The notes under the pieces: model-generated
Told to the model about the DNA's origin: nothing
Database searches by the model: none
Seen by the model: only the letters and a program-made list of their open reading frames with translations
Translations under genes and position numbers: made by a program
Shown: positions 34,692 through 47,411 of the stretch, piece after piece
Position numbering within the stretch: position 1 is the stretch's first letter
Layout: each line of letters starts with the position of its first letter
Origin: Sanguinoderma infundibulare
Lineage: Eukaryota > Basidiomycota > Agaricomycetes > Polyporales > Polyporaceae
NCBI GenBank assembly: GCA_032821775.1
Contig: JAVLRN010000006.1
Coordinates: 1,984,001-2,048,000 of the forward strand
Direction of reading: 5' to 3'
Length of the DNA stretch: 64,000 nucleotides

Positions 34692-34786
34692 GGGCCTGGC
34701 CGGGAATTGAACCCGGGACCTCCTCCAAGTTAAAGTGCCTTCAAAGCACGCCCTAAGAAGGAATCATACTACTAGACCACCAGGCC
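34692..34786 (-). tRNA. tRNA-Pro (AGG) with a 23-nt intron
   Basis: The minus-strand sequence folds as a full cloverleaf. Acceptor stem GGCCTGG pairs with CCAGGCC, discriminator C. D arm is TGGTCTAGTAGTATGA (A box). Anticodon stem CCTTC pairs with GGAGG. Loop TTAGGG carries anticodon AGG (34754-34752). T arm is CCCGGGTTCAATTCCCGG (B box). Between G37 and T38 lies a 23-base intron (34728-34750) at the canonical position. Without it the tRNA is 72 nt. The form closely follows eukaryotic tRNA-Pro(AGG), which reads CCU/CCC codons after A34 is edited to inosine. Confidence 0.95.
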
Positions 34787-35180
34787 ACAAAAAAAGACTG
34801 ACTTTGATGTCTCTTATATGTCGACGTACCTATCTTCGGGACGAGCTACACGACTGTTGAGTTGGTATGTAGGGGAGTACAGCTCTGTTCTTCCATCCAT
34901 GTCCCCTTGTTTTCCGTGCACGCTCTGACAACGCAGAAGTCTCACGGTAATGCCTCGAGGGATTCCCAACGCGAAACGAGACGAGTCTGCCTTGCGATAT
35001 ACCTCGTTTCATGTTCCCCTCGCGTGAGTACCCGCCAGTCGTCCTCACTCAGTCGGCGAGCGTGACGAGGCATCGACAGGCCTAATCCAAAACATGTCGG
35101 TTCAACTTATCTGAAGTCGGACACACAGACGGTATGGGCAAGGAACGCGATTCGCGCGCACAGGACGAGGACCGCACTGG
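34787..35180. other. Spacer between tRNA-Pro and ARP8
   Basis: About 390 bases that must hold the ARP8 promoter. The first ARP8 exon could begin further upstream: a frame without stops reaches back to about 35110. No other feature is seen. Confidence 0.4.
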
Positions 35181-38100
35181 ATGAGGCAGGTGCCGCCACT
35201 CCTACAGAGGTACGCCCCCTTCGCGCAGACTCGGTGTCCAATTGACGTGTCCCGCAGACTAGGCGTGGAGCCAAAGTCGTTGTCATTCATCCCGGCTCTC
35301 GTTTTTTGCGAATAGGACGCGCCTCCGACGTGTCACCATTAACCATTCCAAATGTCATCGCCCGCAAGCAAACGTCCGCCGTGCCCCCCCAAACATACGT
35401 CGAAGGGATCTCGCGGCCCCGAGAAGACCGCAAACGTTCGACCCCCTCCACAACTGCGCCTACAGGAGATGAGTACGCAGTCAATATAGCCTCGGACGAT
35501 CCTGTGCGTATATGTGATACTGCGGACCGAACGCATGAATCGAGAGTTGAGTTCCATATATCAGTTCGACGCGAAGGTTGCAGCCATTACTGTATCACTA
35601 CGAGACCGTATGCGGTTTTACAAGCTGCGGGTGACCACAAACGCGGCAAGTATTGCAACGACCTTCAATGAACAATTCAAACCGGAGATTATCCCCGAGG
35701 CCAATGATCCATACCATGTGGATTGGATACAGTCTTCAGAGGATGCGTACCTTGTAGGTGACGCCGCTCTTCGGTTAGCGAACCCAGAGGAGATGGGCTA
35801 CATTGTGAGGTGGCCGATATACGGCGGGAATTTCAATACGCGCGACTACCCCTCGGCTCAATTGATCCGCAGTGATATTGAAGCCATCTTGCGCGAGGCC
35901 TTGAAGTTGAAGGGCATCGAGCCAAGCGCATACAAGGTCGGTACCCTCGACATAACCTGCCGTTTCGCCGCTAACAATTGACACGTAGGACCATGGAGTG
36001 GTCCTCATTATTCCAGACTACTACGATCGCCTGTATGTCGAGGCACTGGTTAGGATTCTGCTCATCGACATGGGCTTCAAGCAAATCTGCGCGCAGCAAG
36101 TACTGACGTTCGTGATTCTGCCATGTATTCATGCTTATCGTGTTTGGCGTAGGAATCGCTAGCTGCAACTTACGGCGCCGGTATCTCCAATGCTTGTGTC
36201 GTCGATATGGGTGCCGTGAAGACGAGCATCGCGTGCGTGGATGACGGATTGGTCATCGCTGATACTAGGTAACTGCATATACCTCTAGCAGTGTATTCCG
36301 ATGCTGACTGGCGCAACAGGATGGTCCTCAGCATGGGTGGAAACGACATCACTGAGTTCCTGCATGTCATGCTCGAGAAGATTGGCTTCCCCTATCGCGA
36401 CGTGACGCTTGCCGGTTCGTACGATTGGAACGTGATGGAGGATCTAAAGGCGCGATTATGCACCCTGGCGGAGGTGGGTCTTACGTAAAAGCCCTGAAAT
36501 GAGTCCTGATGACGACTCTTGTCCCAAAGGGCGATGTTGCTCTCAACCTATACGACTTCTCTGTTCGACGACCCGGCAATGCCACCGAGAAGTACGGTCT
36601 TCGGGCGTACGACGAGATCATTCTCGCACCCATGGTACGCGGTTCCGTTCCCATCGAAAGCTCACACTCTTCGACTAAGTCGCCCATCAGTGCCTATTCG
36701 AGCCTCGCGTTATCGAGTTCGAACAGAAGAGAGCTGGCATGCGCTTCCTCACCCGTGCACTGGACATGGGTGAAGAGATGGTCGAACAGAGCGCAGAAAA
36801 GTTCTCTGAGCGATACGTGAGTCGGTTTGTTAGCTTTTCTCTGCTGCTGTATGCGCTATTTGTCCGTCCAGTCCCGCCGGCTCACTCCAAACGATGCTTG
36901 CTACAGACCCAAGCGATGATGATATCCACGCAACACTTGTTCCCTGTCCTTCCTCCCCCAATCACGCTGGAGGCGCCACCGCTCGTCACTCCTGCAGCAC
37001 AAACGCCAGCAACGACCGAGGTTCAGTCCCTTGCTGTATCTCCTCAACCGGGGGCGAGTGGTAAGCCCTCGGTATTGATGTTTGGCCTATCTTTAGCTGA
37101 CGCAAGCTGTCATGCACGCGCATTTTGTTCGTTATAGCTTCAGCAACTGCTCCCGTTACTCCTACTGAGGAGCCTGCGCAAGCGATCAATGGATCGAAGG
37201 AAGACCAGGATGGAGATGTAGAGATGGACGACTCAGAATCAAGAGAGAAGGAAGACCGAAGTTCGAAGGATGAGAAGGACAAGGACAAGGATACCAACAA
37301 CGACAATGACGACGACGAGAAGGGCAAGGACAAGGAGCAAAAGGTCAAAGAGGAACCTGAGTCCGCCGACCAGCCGATGGACATCGAACCCGACAACAAG
37401 AAGGATAAAGAGAAGTCTGCACAGGTGGAAGTGATCGACGTTGACCAACTAGACGACAAGGCGACCATACCGACGGCCCCAGCGGCGCACGCGGTCCCTC
37501 CGCCCATCCCTGTCCCCGTCCCGTTCAGCGCCTTCAACATCGACGTGGCGTTCGAGGCGAGCAAGTTGCCCCTAGACGTCGCGATCTTCAACAGTGCACG
37601 CGCGGCGGGCGGGGACGAGAAGATCCGCAAGTACCTCCAGGCGGTCTTGGTCATCGGCGGGTCCGCACTCGTCCCTGGCATGGCTCACGCGCTCGAAAGT
37701 CGGTACGTATCCTATCCTGACCCCTCAGCGTTCACATTGGTTCATAGAGCTCCGAAATGGCTGATCTGTGGTTAAACCCTCCGTGGACGTTGCAGACTCC
37801 AAGCGATCGCCACGCCGCTTGTGCCCAACATGGAGAAAGTGCAGATCATCCCTCCGCCCAAGGACGTCGACCCGCGTGTGCTTCCGTGGAAGGGCGCCGC
37901 TGTGCTGGGCAAAATGGACGGTGTCGCGGACCTCTGGGTCACTAGTGCGGACTGGGTGAGTTATTCGTGGTTGCGCTCCGTCCCTGAGTACTGCTCTGCT
38001 CTTCTACATCACTTCCCGTTCTTTGCTCTCTATCCCGGTTTCCCACTGTTGTCTCATTTCCGGTCAGCGCACTTCTGTGCTGCTCTTGAACTGTTGTTCC

Positions 38101-38242
38101 GGTTTCCGGTTGGAATCCTTGCCTCTTGCTTCCAACAATCTCCTTGATGTTCGGAGCTTCCATATACACACGTACTGACGACGGATTTCACTAGGAACTA
38201 TTTGGGATGCGCGCCCTGAAGGAGCGCTGCTTCTACCTTTGA
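35181..38242 (+). CDS. ARP8: Actin-related protein 8 (INO80 complex)
   Basis: Arp8 is a nuclear actin-related subunit that, with Arp4 and actin, binds the Ino80 HSA helix and linker DNA during nucleosome sliding. Twelve exons: 35181-35209, 35263-35503, 35565-35936, 35989-36099, 36153-36268, 36320-36473, 36530-36634, 36691-36816, 36907-37060, 37138-37702, 37796-37955, 38195-38242. They join in phase to 726 aa. Diagnostic blocks are VVVIHPGSRFLRIGRASD, MRFYKLRVTTNAASIATTFN, GGNFNTRDYPSAQLI, QESLAATYGAGISNACVVD, SMGGNDITEFL, FEPRVIEF, VLVIGGSALVPGM, PWKGAAVLGKMDGVADLW and the C-terminus ELFGMRALKERCFYL. Between residues about 470 and 600 an Asp/Glu/Lys-rich insertion interrupts the actin fold, as in other Arp8 proteins. 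The first exon (29 nt, MRQVPPLLQ) is the least certain part. Confidence 0.95.
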
Positions 38243-39917
38243 GCGTGCCTTTCTTGGTATACAGTATATACATAGCTGGTGGACCCAGCCGTCTGCGCGG
38301 GTGGGAACAGCATGTGCCCCCTGACTTCTTGATAATTGATGTTGAGCGTTCGCAGCCTGTTCAGACCCTTGCAGCCTTTGAATCATATCTCAGGCTTCTC
38401 ATGGGGGTGCCCCCATGACATACGGACGCCTGGGCAAATGATCAACCTTGTTTGGTCTCGAGCGCACCGCGATACTGCCCGTCATCCTTGCGCGGGACCT
38501 GGGTGCTGGTGGTGCCTGTTGGAAAGCGCGGCCGACGGTCGTATGCGTCTATGTATTGAGCTGCACGTCTTCGTTTAGGTTTTCGAAGGTCGTCGAAGGT
38601 CTTCTGGCTTCTGGTTTGCGGTTCGGAATGGAATATGGAATTCTGACGAATGCGTGCACATCGGGGGCGCCAGAACGCGCCCACGAAGGGCGACTGGTGA
38701 CGACAGGAATGATTGTAAGGTTCAGAGGGTGCAGGGCTTCGCAAGAAGACCCAAGACCCTGCCCCCGTGAATCGCTACGTATTGCAACCGTCCGGTGCGG
38801 GACGAACGGTGCGAGAGCTCACGAGGGACGCGTTCCAGAAGCACCAGGCTCGTGCAGAGGCCATCGGTCTCGAGATCATGGTCGCAGCTCCGTGCAAACT
38901 ACGCCGTTTGGCAGGATGGTTCCGCGACGGTTCGTCGATGGGCATGAGGCTCGCAGCGAGGCTTTGCGGACGGACGCGGGGAGCCATGTTGCGAGTCATG
39001 AGACATGGCACTGGCAGTCGTCGTGCGCTTGCGACCCCGTTCGACACCCGTCCATCTCGCACTTTATCGGTGGGGACGAATATCGTGGGTGCGCGCATAC
39101 ATACGCTCATCCACCGCTGAGCACGGAACTGACAGCAGAAAGTTCCAAGCTCTCGCAATGTCGCAATTGTATTGGTGGAAGTTGAAGAGAGAGCCACCCA
39201 GGAACCCCACGAGCGGAGACCACGAGTCCGGACTTGCGGTGGTGCGAGCGGAATTTCGAGAACGTTGGTGCCGTGGGGGCGCCGCGCGAACTCTAGTTGC
39301 CAGGGGCGGATTAAGGTTGTGCAGGAAGGCCTGTGGACTGCCGAAGAACCGGGAGAAGGAAGGTCGGGGACCAGGCGGCTGACCAAGGCGGTGGTTCGGA
39401 CGTCCCTGAGGCCTGATACCAGGTGCGAAGTCGACGGTGTGCCTCATGACGCAGACGTTTGTATTATGGGAGGAATGAATTGCGCCCAGGCCGTCAGTCC
39501 CATGGATGAACGTTCAAGGGTTATAAATGGTGTACTGCTATTTCTGCGACTGAATGAGGCTGCATGGGTGAGGTATAACGGGACGCGTGGAACGAGAAGA
39601 GAAGGCGGCGCAACGGCTACGGTCTACACGTACAGAGAGATATGAAGTGCGATTGGAGGGGTGTGCAGTGCGAATCTGGTGGCGCATGTGTACGTGAGAT
39701 AACAGAACTATCGGAACGCGGGAGAAGCATGCGGGAGACAAGGATAACAAGAACTAGTGAACAGTGGATGAAATAACGAAGGCCGGATGTTGCGTGTGTT
39801 ACTATGCATGTGCTGGCTATCATAATGTACAGTATGTGATAAAGGAAGAGGGAACTGCGACCAAGGGGAGCGGGCGTGGAAGCCTGTCTGGTGAACGCAT
39901 TGGACAGTGCGAGAAGG
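38243..39917. other. Convergent intergenic region
   Basis: About 1.7 kb between the ends of ARP8 (+) and the RING gene (-). Several frames stay open for 100-245 codons (for example plus 38448-39185), but they are arginine-rich, lack domains and overlap each other on both strands. No gene is supported. Confidence 0.4.
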
Positions 39918-41477
39918 TCATTGCAACTCAAGCCGATCCTTGAATGCGATGAAGTCTTCGCCTTGAAGGTTTACCCAGTTGTTGACGAGCATGGCCATTT
40001 CGGCGCGGCCCCTCCTGTTACGTGCCGGACGATAGGAGGACGATAAGAGGGCGAACGGCATCATGCAGGTAAGGGTAATCAACACTTACGCGTCACGAGC
40101 CTCCCACTCAACCCTTGCGTTGCCGTTCTGGCCCCACGTTACGACCCTCTCGTCTACCTTCGAACTCGCACCGACGCACGCCGCTCGAACAGTAGCGTCA
40201 GCGTCCGCTGCATCCTTCAGGATATCGAGCAGCATCTTGATCGTAGTATCGCCGATGCGGCAGGGGGTGAAGAGGAAGGTGTGCATCTGCCGCGGGGTCA
40301 TATCAGGGGTGGTCGGAAGCTCCGCGCGACAGAGTGGACACTCGAGCGGGTCATGCCAGTAGCCGCAGTCGCGGTGCACAGCTGCGAAGCTCCATTTGAG
40401 TAGACAGAGGGCGCAGAAAGTGTGTCCGCAGCGTCCGTGGTTGAGTTGATACGGGCAAGCCCTGAAATGGAGCGTCCGTTAGACACGAACTACGCCTATA
40501 GGCAAAGTTGCGTACATGACTTCAAAGCAACTAATTCGTTTAGATGATCACGCGGGTTCAATGAGATGCTAGATGAACGGTCAAAAAAGGTGCGACTTAC
40601 AGGGAGCATTGGAACTGTTCCTCAAGCTGAGCGAGTACCCACTCCGTACCGACACCGCTCACAGATGATGTTGGCGAACTGGAGATCTCAGCATTCCTCT
40701 CACGAGACTTCCTCTCCAACGTAGCATTCGTCGCGATGAGCGCTTTCATCTCTCCCTCGAGCTTCTTCAATTTCGTGTCGACTTCGGCCTTCTGAGTTTG
40801 AAGGAGCTGTAGATTCTTCGCATTCTTCGCTTCCTTTTCGGAAAAACGCTTCTTCTTCTTCTCTAACGCAGCCTCTCTGTTCGTCAGGTCGCGTTCACGT
40901 TTGCGCAACGCTTGTTCGGCCTCCAAGCGTTTGGCAAGTGAACGGTCTTGGCTCTCGCCACTGGCGGTCGTACGCCGACGTTTTGGAGGTGGAACAACAA
41001 CCTCGATATTCGCCGCCTTTCTCTTCCTCGAGGGTTGGGAGAGTGGAACAGGAGAGGCGGGGGAGGGGTCATTCTGGGTGGGTTCGGCCTCCGCCACAGG
41101 CCGAGCGTGAGTCCCGCGACGCGTACGGAGGGACGCCAAAGTAGGTTTAATCGGAATGCGCGTCCTTGAGCCTCTCGCTGCGGTAGAAGATAACGTCGTG
41201 GGATGCGGATGAATAGGAGCTGAGGACATAGCAACGGGATTGCGGGGGACGGAACTGGAAGGAGCGCGGGCGTTCACCTCTGTGCTCCTTGTCTTCCGAG
41301 CTTGCACGGGCATAAGCCACGAATGATTTGGATGTAACGAATTGCAGGAGACATACCTGAGCCTCTGGCTGCTGGTCTTGCGGCCTTGCGACGGGTCTGG
41401 GGAGAGGGTGGAAGCTGCCGTACGACGTCCTCTTGGGACAACCCGTTTAGCCTGTTTGAGGCTCTTGTTTTCACCAT
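39918..41477 (-). CDS. RING-finger protein with coiled coil (putative E3 ubiquitin ligase)
   Basis: Exons on the minus strand: 41477-41357, 41300-40601, 40530-40516 (15 nt), 40461-40090, 40014-39918, in phase to 434 aa. Start MVKTRASNRLNG is the first ATG of the phased frame. Residues 1-170 are basic and disordered with likely nuclear signals (PSRKRKAANIEV, PPKRRRTTA). Residues about 175-260 are a charged coiled coil (LEAEQALRKRERDLTNREAA). The RING follows: C272, C275, C289, H291, C294, C297, then HRDCGYWHDPLECPLCRAEL. The microexon supplies the second ligand: without it the motif would read CSL-ACPYQ and lack the CX2C. The final part (TPDMTPRQMHTFLF ... DFIAFKDRLELQ) resembles the tail of a common agaricomycete RING family. 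Probably recruits an E2 enzyme; substrates unknown. Confidence 0.85.
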
Positions 41478-42556
41478 GAGATGTAATCCAAGAGGAATCA
41501 ATAGAAGTGCAAGAGTGGGGGAGATCGATGTCGACGGTCAAGGAGCATCCCAAGCTCATCGCCGGATGCAGCTGCAGCCTCCTCAGGCTCGCCCAGGCTT
41601 CCCGACGCCTGTGACTCGATCGTGTCACCCCGCCCCCGTCACGCTCGCATCCCCGGCGCGTCCTCTTTCGTCTTCCCCCAGCTTCCACGACATGTTCTAC
41701 ATCGTCCCTGTCGTCAGACACTGAATCCACTTGCTTACAGAACTGATACGATATCGGTGCCTTTCCAAACTTGGCGGCTTGTCGGCGATACTCAAGTATG
41801 AACGGAGCCAGGGGTGGAACTTGGATGGTCAGCAGTTCGAGGCGGAAAATGGCGAATTGTAGGTGCGTATCACGCCGCAATCCGCACGAACAGCATACGC
41901 ATTCTCATTCTTTGCCAGGATGATACACCATTCAGGGGGGAAGTTGCAGAAGGATTCGAAGATGTGCCGAAGCAACCTGCTATCTGGGGAGGCGATCTCC
42001 CCAAGTGTACGGCGAGTAGCGTCCTTGTTATGTTACATCACAAAGCCAGTTCATCATCTCCGTTGAGCATATGCAGAGGAGGGCAATCGTTGGCCCCCAG
42101 TGCATGATTGGGACAACGTTGGACATGCCGGTGCCTGGTCCTGGATCATCGGGTGGGGTCTTCGTGCAGAGACCGCATCACAGGCCGCATATCTCACGGG
42201 CAATCTTGTCGACCGTTTCCGGCGCGTTCTATGCTCCAATCGCAGGAGAATGATGTTGAGATCGCTACATGCGCGTCCGAAACCCGATAGTTGTCCAAGC
42301 AGCACATCGGCATCGGTAACACACGCACGTCGCGTCGTCGATCTTATTCATCTCATTCCATCTCAGCTTGGAGTACACATCTGCCTAACACTCAAACTCT
42401 TCTGCGCTGCAATTGCGAACTTGGTGATGTCACTTGGAAAAGTCCCAGTCAATCAGAACCCCATGTATGTGAAACCGGCGTTCGAGGCTAGATAATCCGC
42501 ACCTTTTCGCCACGCCGCTGACGGCCAATTACCCCTCTGCAGCACCAATATTTTGA

Positions 42557-42570
42557 CTGACCTCGGTCAG
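42557..42570. promoter_or_regulatory. CTGACC-TC-GGTCAG inverted repeat
   Basis: A perfect 6-bp inverted repeat with a 2-bp spacer, resembling a dimeric transcription-factor site. It lies about 1.1 kb upstream of the RING gene, 15 bases from the palindrome at 42586. Function inferred from symmetry only. Confidence 0.35.
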
Positions 42571-42585
42571 CGAGCAAGATATCTA

Positions 42586-42597
42586 GGTACCGGTACC
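42586..42597. promoter_or_regulatory. GGTACCGGTACC palindrome
   Basis: A perfect 12-bp palindrome that shares the 9-mer ACCGGTACC with the palindromes at 23156 and 62995. A candidate binding site for a dimeric regulator; no direct evidence of use. Confidence 0.4.
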
Positions 42598-45500
42598 AGC
42601 GAGCAGTGCCAGCGCCGGGATTCCCTAAGCGACCCCCGCATTGGACCCTTGTTCTCGATTCATACACACTGACGTCTCAGGCACGGCTGTCGTCCACCGC
42701 CAGCCATCCTCCCGGACGAGGACACTGCGCAGCCAATGCGCCAACTTTATCGGCACCGCAGGAGCACATTCCCGGTCCTCCCGGAGGCATGATGCACCAA
42801 TCCAGGGCACGCTTGCCCATCGTTTGACAGGCAGTCCCTTGCTTTCGCGGCCAACGCTCGTGCCTGCAGCTGGCAGTCGACTGCATATAGCAGGTCAATT
42901 CCCCTTATCCGGGAATGTCCTCGGTGTTTTCCTCCCTGCAGAACCACGGACACAACGAAGTCTTCGCAACGAACTTCCCGGTGCGAATATGCGCTTGGGG
43001 CTCTCATGGGAAGCATCTCTTCCGTAACCACGAAGGGTCGTGTGTGTCGCGTTTCGATGTCGATCTCAAGTCTTAATCTGCCAGCTAGGTACGCGTCCCA
43101 CGGACATACCTGGGGAACTCCTAGGGACTTTTGTCAATGCGTGGATCACACCTCCACGTTCACACGTACGCTCGATGGCGCACGAGCCTCCAACGATCTC
43201 TTCTGCATCAGGCTGTCAAGATTTTGCGGCCCCCTTTGCGCCGCTTTCGGCGGCTGCGACCCTTTACAAACCTTCCGCATTCAATTTTCCGCGCCTGTCG
43301 TCATGTGTTTTCCGGTCCACCATTTTCCTGGGCGCTGAGTTCCGACACAGTTCACATAGACGCTATCAGGCAGCCCGAGTTGTGCGTCTCCTCGGTGCAC
43401 TCGGCGACGCACGCCGGAAGATACTTACACGCTTGCCGGCCCCTCTCGGTGAGCACACTGCGCAAAGCCATTTGAAACATTCGTACTTACGCGCTTAAGA
43501 AGAGCATCCACGAACAGTGTACATTTAGGGCGATTATCCAGCAAGCGTCCTCGCGATGTCCCAATCAAGCTGGAGTACCGTCTGTGGGAACTAGGCGCGT
43601 GGTGGACAATTCGAAGTCAGCACTCTCGTAAACCCCTTGAAGCTCCGTCCAATCGTGACAATCGTGATTTCATGAGACGCGGTAAGTCCCGTGGATCTTC
43701 CATCTTCTTCCTATGTATTCTCACTAGGACTAACCATGCATCAAACCATGCGCTGACAGAGTGGCCGACGACCGACTACGAATTACGGTAGCATCTGCTT
43801 CAAGGGTGACCGCATAGACGGCTGTGATACTCGCGCATCCGTTTCAACCTCTTGTCTCACTCACCGTCTGTCCCTGTTGTCTGTCACAGTGTCATTAGTG
43901 TACAGGATGGTGCGTCAGGCAAACAGTCGGTCGTTGTTGAGTAAGTTATACTTCGTAACGCGTAGAGTTCATTGAGTTTTAACAAGTGGAGCATAAGCTG
44001 CAGGCAAAACGGCACAGCTTGGACACAAGGGATGGAAGATGCCGTCATGGGCGGGAAGCCTACTTTGCAGTAGAGTTCAAGGTCCGTCTACATCCACTTT
44101 GACGCATTACTGGAAGGCTCTTGAGTCTGATCGGCGTCCTTCAAAGTTGTGTCCTCAAGCATACTTTGGTTACCATGGTTGGTCCTGGTGGCAATTTGTT
44201 CCAAGGTTGTTTCGGACCCGGTGCCCCTCAATCCGGCACCCCGAAGTATGTCATGTGCGGTGCTGATGTGATTGGCACGCTCAACCCTACTTTCGAATGG
44301 ACAGGAAAATGTCCTTGCAATGGCCGTGGTCTTGTTCACTACAACTAGCCGGTAACCACAATCGAATCTTACCACCAAATGTCGCACCGTATCATGCATT
44401 CCAGCAAGTGCCTTCACCGCGGACGATCCAAATTTGCTCCTTGGCTCAACGCACCACCGATACAATAAGCCGCCCAAATCGTCAACTCCAATCCACTCTC
44501 CGACGTGCTTGGACGCCGAGCACGGCCCTTTGCCTTTGTAGAACGCTGCTCAAGGGATTAAACCCCCTGCTGGACACTCTTCGGCTCCTGGGCGCGTCAC
44601 GCATGAGAAGCGTATTTCCGCGGAACAAAATGACCCTTGTTGAGCGCTCCACATTCCGATGTGAGTTGTCACGTTGAAATCGGGGTGCCCGGTGGGGGAG
44701 TATTGGCTGAATGCGATGACGCGCTTCCAGTCAGCGAGTCCGCGTCGGACCAAGGCATTCGTCATTGTGTCGTACGGCGGCCCGTTCAGCAGCCGATGGT
44801 TAGGCAGTGCAACACTGACTGGCCACTGGGTTCACGTGGAGGGCCTGGGCTGGTACATTTTCTATGCTGGTCATAAGGGATCACAGAAATAAGATGTACT
44901 ACGCATCACCGTCGTCGTATTCTCGGTTTCTCTCATCGTGAATGCCTGAATAGCGCGGGGGAAGGCACAACTCGACCCGGTCACATTACAACACAACAGC
45001 TCCCGCAACACAAGAGCGTTCGCGCGTCAAAGGCTCCAAACCGTGATTCGGTCATCCAATCCCTCATGGGCGTTGCAATAGCAACCGCTCGTTCACTTGA
45101 ACTCTACCCGTCCGTTCCTCCTTCAAACTCTCTTTGTCCACCTCTTTACGTGTACACGCATCTCACACAGAACCCCAAAACGTGCGGTGCGGTGCCCAAG
45201 AGTGCCCATTCCTGCGGATAGGCACGCACGCAGCCCCAAAGCAGCCGATCCATACGTTTCTTCCCCACTCGCGCCAACAACACTTGGTGCTCATGCGATA
45301 CGTGCAGGTCATGCGTGCGGCTCCCCGGGCGTCCGCGCCTGTCGTCGCGCTGGGTAAGGTACTTATGTCGCCGCAGCATTCACCGTCCGACTCGGCATCG
45401 ATGACATCCCGATCCCGTAGACGCGTCGCAGATGGTCCCCAACCAGAGCTTTCATGTTTCCCCTATTTGTTCCCCCCCGCCGCCACTGTCGGACTCCGCG

Positions 45501-47390
45501 GCTCATTAATTCCGCACTCTCCGGACCCGCCTCCACGCCGTCCCTGTTTACTCGATCTCGAGGAAGCCGCAGGGCATCGCAGTTATTGGGCAGCTGGAGC
45601 TCAATCCGTACACGCAATGGGGACTGGGACTTCCATGTTCCTGACCACCATGCGCCATGCGAAGATCTGCACTGACGGCGAGAAGCCATGCGTTTCCTCG
45701 AGCCCTTCAAACCCCGAGCACCCCGGGAGCAACACCCGTGATTGCCCAACGCAAGCTGCCGCCCTCACCTGCGAACGGTCTCTAGCATGGAACATTTGGT
45801 AACCCTAAACTAGGGCCTAAGCGAGCTTATGAGATATTAATGTTCTTTTCCAGCTCCAGACGTTCTCTTGCTTCCAGCCTCTTTAAGCCAAATCACTCAT
45901 CGCCGTGCGGCGCCCCAATAGCGATGCGCTTGCCTGTATCCAATCCGCCGTCCAGTACAATGCTGTCTCTGCGTACAGGAGAGCCCTTTCTCTCATGAAT
46001 CTCCACTAGTGGTCAAACATCTGAACGTGGCAGATGTCTCAGATGATGACCTGTATTTGACTCTCATCATCCCCTGGTATAATGACTTCTCTTGGACGTG
46101 ATAATTGTCATGATTCACATTTCCCCATAGTCACTGTTCACGCCCAAGTCAGGCTCGATATCAATGTTCCTATCCGCAGATGTACATGGCGCCGACATTC
46201 TCCATAACCAAAAGCATCTACCTTTAAGGAAGCGACCTAAACTTAACAGGTTCAATCTGCAGGCCACAAGTGTCACGCCTATTAATTACCTTCAGGCCCA
46301 ACATTCCACAGGACATCGAACATGGTGTGCGAAACAGTCGAGCATCAGGTTAGGCCACAATACTGACAACACGATTTGCACGTATTGCATGATGCTATTA
46401 CAGTCCTCAATTGCGTGCTATCGCGTTCACGAGTTAACCTCCTGCAGAGGGGCTGGCATGGTATGCTCTTTCGCGCAAACGTCGTAACTTAGATACGTAC
46501 GAGTTGAATAAACAGCGCCACATCGACCACCCGAACCCGGAGCCGACTCCCGAGTCACGGACGGTCGCAAGATCGCAAGAGCGAAGCCGGGCGCAAGCTC
46601 CGGGGGAATAACCCTCCAGTCATGATCGCCAACTTTCCATCAGGAAATTGGACCGGCTCGAGCGGGATGGGCCGTCAGTCACAGGTTCTGCCGGACTTCT
46701 GCTCCATCGACGCAATAGTTTCAGGTCGTTTGCCATTTGATCCGGACTCACTGCTACTCACCGCTCATCACAGCGACGACGCCACATTGCTGGAAGAAAC
46801 TCGTGGCGAACCGTATCGCCGGGAGAGAGGCCATCTCGATTGCCAGAGCTCATTCGCTCCTTGAACGCGTCCGGACGTTGCCAGTGTTCCGTTCGGCATG
46901 GACACCGTTTAACCGGACTGGGTGCTCGGTGAACAAATAACATGTACGTGCCCATATCAAGTCGCTTAGTGAGGACCGGTAAGCGTTGGACCGCGGCCGG
47001 CCTTGGAGGTCGTGCTGCCGTCTGGTGCCGTATTGCCGTCGGGTCGACGTCGTGTTCACGTTTGAGCTTCGAAGTCTCCCGTTGCAATGACGCCTGGATG
47101 GCGTCTCAATTCAATGCGCAGTCAATGCTCGTGGAGAGAAAATACCAAGGGAAGGGTGCCTACGATGTCTCGGCCGCATGGCCCCGTTCGAACCGTGCCG
47201 ATAACTGAATTGAACCGCAGCAGCCGCTCATGGGCGCGGCTAAGGGTTGTTGCTGTCGAACTGTACGTAGGACATCTACGACGTGCGTCATGATTTGTCT
47301 GTTCTCACAGTGTGGCTCGCTTGCGATGATGGCGATCAGGCGTTTGGGGCGCCACACCTACATGGCCAGAGCTGTACAAGTCGGGACTTG

Positions 47391-47411
47391 CATCATCATC
47401 ATCATCCTCAT
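47391..47411. repeat. CAT microsatellite
   Basis: Five CAT units followed by CCTCATC, in otherwise non-repetitive intergenic DNA. Confidence 0.75.
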
